A stretch of 64,000 nucleotides of DNA from Flavobacterium sp. CS20 (lineage in GTDB: Bacteria > Bacteroidota > Bacteroidia > Flavobacteriales > Flavobacteriaceae): the NCBI RefSeq assembly GCF_018080005.1, contig NZ_CP073015.1, positions 1,302,001-1,366,000 on the forward strand. The letters are read 5' to 3'. This document shows, piece after piece, positions 62,725 to 64,000 of the stretch (position 1 is its first letter; the number at the start of each line of letters is the position of its first letter). Under the pieces are notes generated by a model. That model did not search any database. It was not told the origin of the DNA and saw only the letters and a program-made list of their open reading frames with translations. Both the position numbers and the translations under genes were made by a program.

Positions 62725-64000
62725 TTAGTTTGTAAGTTGTACAAGCAAAGCAGGCATACTTTTCACGTTAACCTGAGCGCCTGGAACATCTGCACGAATA
62801 TCAAAAAATTGAATGATATCGCCAGTTTTAGCTAAGGCGAGTGTTTTTTTAGCTTGAGCGTTTAATCTATCTCCGTTAACAACAACTGAAGCCTGACCTG
62901 GTACACTCATAGTAAATCGTTTAACGACAGGTGAAATATCAAAATCAAAGTCTTCAAAAATTGCACCTATTGGAGATATTTCTACAGCTTTACGCGGTAG
63001 TTTTATAGCACCACCTTGAGCCACTTGACCACGAATGGTCGGTGTAGGTCTTGGAAGTGATTTAATTCTAAAGTTGGTTGAAGAGCTAAAAGTTTCGCCT
63101 TCTATAGTACCGTTTACCTTGATGCTTAATTCCTTACCCGTGCCAGGTTTTAAAATATAAGTTGAACCTGATTTTTTTCTAAATGTATGTCCTGGAGCAG
63201 ATGCTGAAATATTATTTTCAGGCACACCTGGCATTGATACGGTAATAGGATTATCAATACCTCTATAAACGACATTCATTTTATCAGCAGAAACAATGGC
63301 TTGATTTGGTTTAGGAATAACTTGGAATGATTGTTCTACAGGAACTTCAATATCTTCAGCATCTTCTTGAGCAAACACAAGTTTACCTTCAATTTTATGC
63401 TCACTTGGATTACCAGCTGTAACATTAAGTTTTACTTTTCCACCAACAATTTCAAAATCTTTTCCTTTTTCGAGTTGGCGACCGTCTAATTTTAAATTTA
63501 CTGTTGTTGGTACTGTAGTTGAGTCTGTTCTTCCAAGAACAATATTACCATCAAATTTATTTCCAGGATAAACCGCACTTCTTTCAGTTTCAAGCAGTGT
63601 TGAATAATTATTCATAGAAGCAATTTCTACCAATTGACCTGAGAACATCTTAGAAAGCACTTCATTTTCATTAATTTTAATGTTATTCTGAAGCGTAGAT
63701 AATTTAGTGATTGTTGAAATTAATGGATAACCTATATAATGATAACTGATATAATCCATTTTCTTTCCATCATTATCTGTTATTACAACATCAGCTTCTT
63801 TAAAGGTTTCCTTTACATTCTCTATCACATTAGGATACGAATCTCCTATAAGCTGTTCCATACCATTACGATATTCTTCCATCTTCTGCATAAATTCTTG
63901 ACCAGCTTTAGTTAATTTACCACTAATCATAAATTTTTCGTTCACATAAGAGTCTTTATCCATTGCTTCATAATCCTTAGGATTTTCAACAGTGCCTTCA
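62725..64000 (-). CDS. gldM: Gliding motility/T9SS motor protein GldM, C-terminal part
   Basis: The C-terminal 424 residues of GldM; the gene enters from the right edge and its N-terminal membrane anchor and the start lie outside the window. GldM forms with GldL the proton-driven inner-membrane motor of T9SS and gliding; its large periplasmic part spans to the GldK/GldN ring. Features here are KFMISGKLTKAGQEFMQKM, a helical stretch, and beta-rich repeats of Ig-like type (GNKFDGNIVLGRTDSTTVPT, VEQSFQVIPKPNQAIVSADK). MPGVPENNISASAPGHTFRK follows, and the end is MPALLVQLTN. Family length is about 510-520 residues, so roughly 90 are missing. The ATG at 63963 is internal because the frame is open to the edge. 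Confidence 0.92.
   Translation of the reverse strand, partial: EGTVENPKDYEAMDKDSYVNEKFMISGKLTKAGQEFMQKMEEYRNGMEQLIGDSYPNVIENVKETFKEADVVITDNDGKKMDYISYHYIGYPLISTITKLSTLQNNIKINENEVLSKMFSGQLVEIASMNNYSTLLETERSAVYPGNKFDGNIVLGRTDSTTVPTTVNLKLDGRQLEKGKDFEIVGGKVKLNVTAGNPSEHKIEGKLVFAQEDAEDIEVPVEQSFQVIPKPNQAIVSADKMNVVYRGIDNPITVSMPGVPENNISASAPGHTFRKKSGSTYILKPGTGKELSIKVNGTIEGETFSSSTNFRIKSLPRPTPTIRGQVAQGGAIKLPRKAVEISPIGAIFEDFDFDISPVVKRFTMSVPGQASVVVNGDRLNAQAKKTLALAKTGDIIQFFDIRADVPGAQVNVKSMPALLVQLTN

Overview
The window comes from a low-GC member of the Bacteroidetes, most likely family Flavobacteriaceae. The evidence is gldM and gldN of the gliding/type IX secretion (T9SS) machinery at the right edge, a T9SS C-terminal sorting domain, a hybrid two-component (HTCS) regulator, a FixI/CcoI-type copper ATPase, the RDD/SpoIIM/DUF4129/DUF4350/MoxR/DUF58 cluster, menaquinone synthesis (menA), and promoter-like TAnnTTTG boxes. 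The genus cannot be fixed from sequence alone. No rRNA, tRNA or CRISPR array was seen.

Layout. 1-8.6 kb: start of an IcmF-type B12-dependent acyl-CoA mutase, an ArnT-like glycosyltransferase, a 65-aa protein, then a rightward run of FMN reductase, pabB, tilS and dsbD. 8.8-26.8 kb: an accessory block read entirely leftwards. It holds an HTCS sensor/regulator, then DUF4412, Tat-signal, YkgJ-type, DUF4870 and DUF3592 proteins, a 1019-aa Tat-signal lipoprotein with a degenerate transglutaminase-like region and a VWA domain, an ELWxxDGT repeat protein for T9SS export, and many small secreted proteins or lipoproteins, several of them paralogous. It ends beside a decayed transposase (about 27.1-27.5 kb). 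27.7-35.2 kb: TRIC channel and RDD gene, diverging from the SpoIIM/DUF4129/DUF4350/MoxR/DUF58 operon. 35.3-35.8 kb: IS66 remnant. 36.1-46.8 kb: housekeeping genes (mazG-like, aroA, purM, prfA, pyrF, two flavoenzymes, lpd). 46.8-51.1 kb: thioredoxin-fold protein, a 173-bp tandem repeat, a frameshifted ccoI and a ParE/RelE toxin-antitoxin pair. 51.3-60 kb: leftward kdsA, menA, purB, sir2, a CarboxypepD_reg-like protein, a DEAD-box helicase and an ABC-F ATPase. 60.2-64 kb: DUF983, an FAD oxidoreductase, gldN and gldM.

The 8.8-26.8 kb block is the best candidate for an undescribed system. A regulator that senses an extracytoplasmic signal sits upstream of a train of exported proteins, including at least four lipoproteins of one family (ending around PDELWxxFDI) and a second paralogous pair. 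Three genes share a conserved 5' leader. The function is unknown; an envelope or cell-surface assembly is inferred. Four genes in the block are broken (ELWxxDGT, DUF3592, YkgJ-type, HTCS), and ccoI is broken outside it. Reading error, real decay and homopolymer phase switching cannot be separated from this sequence alone.
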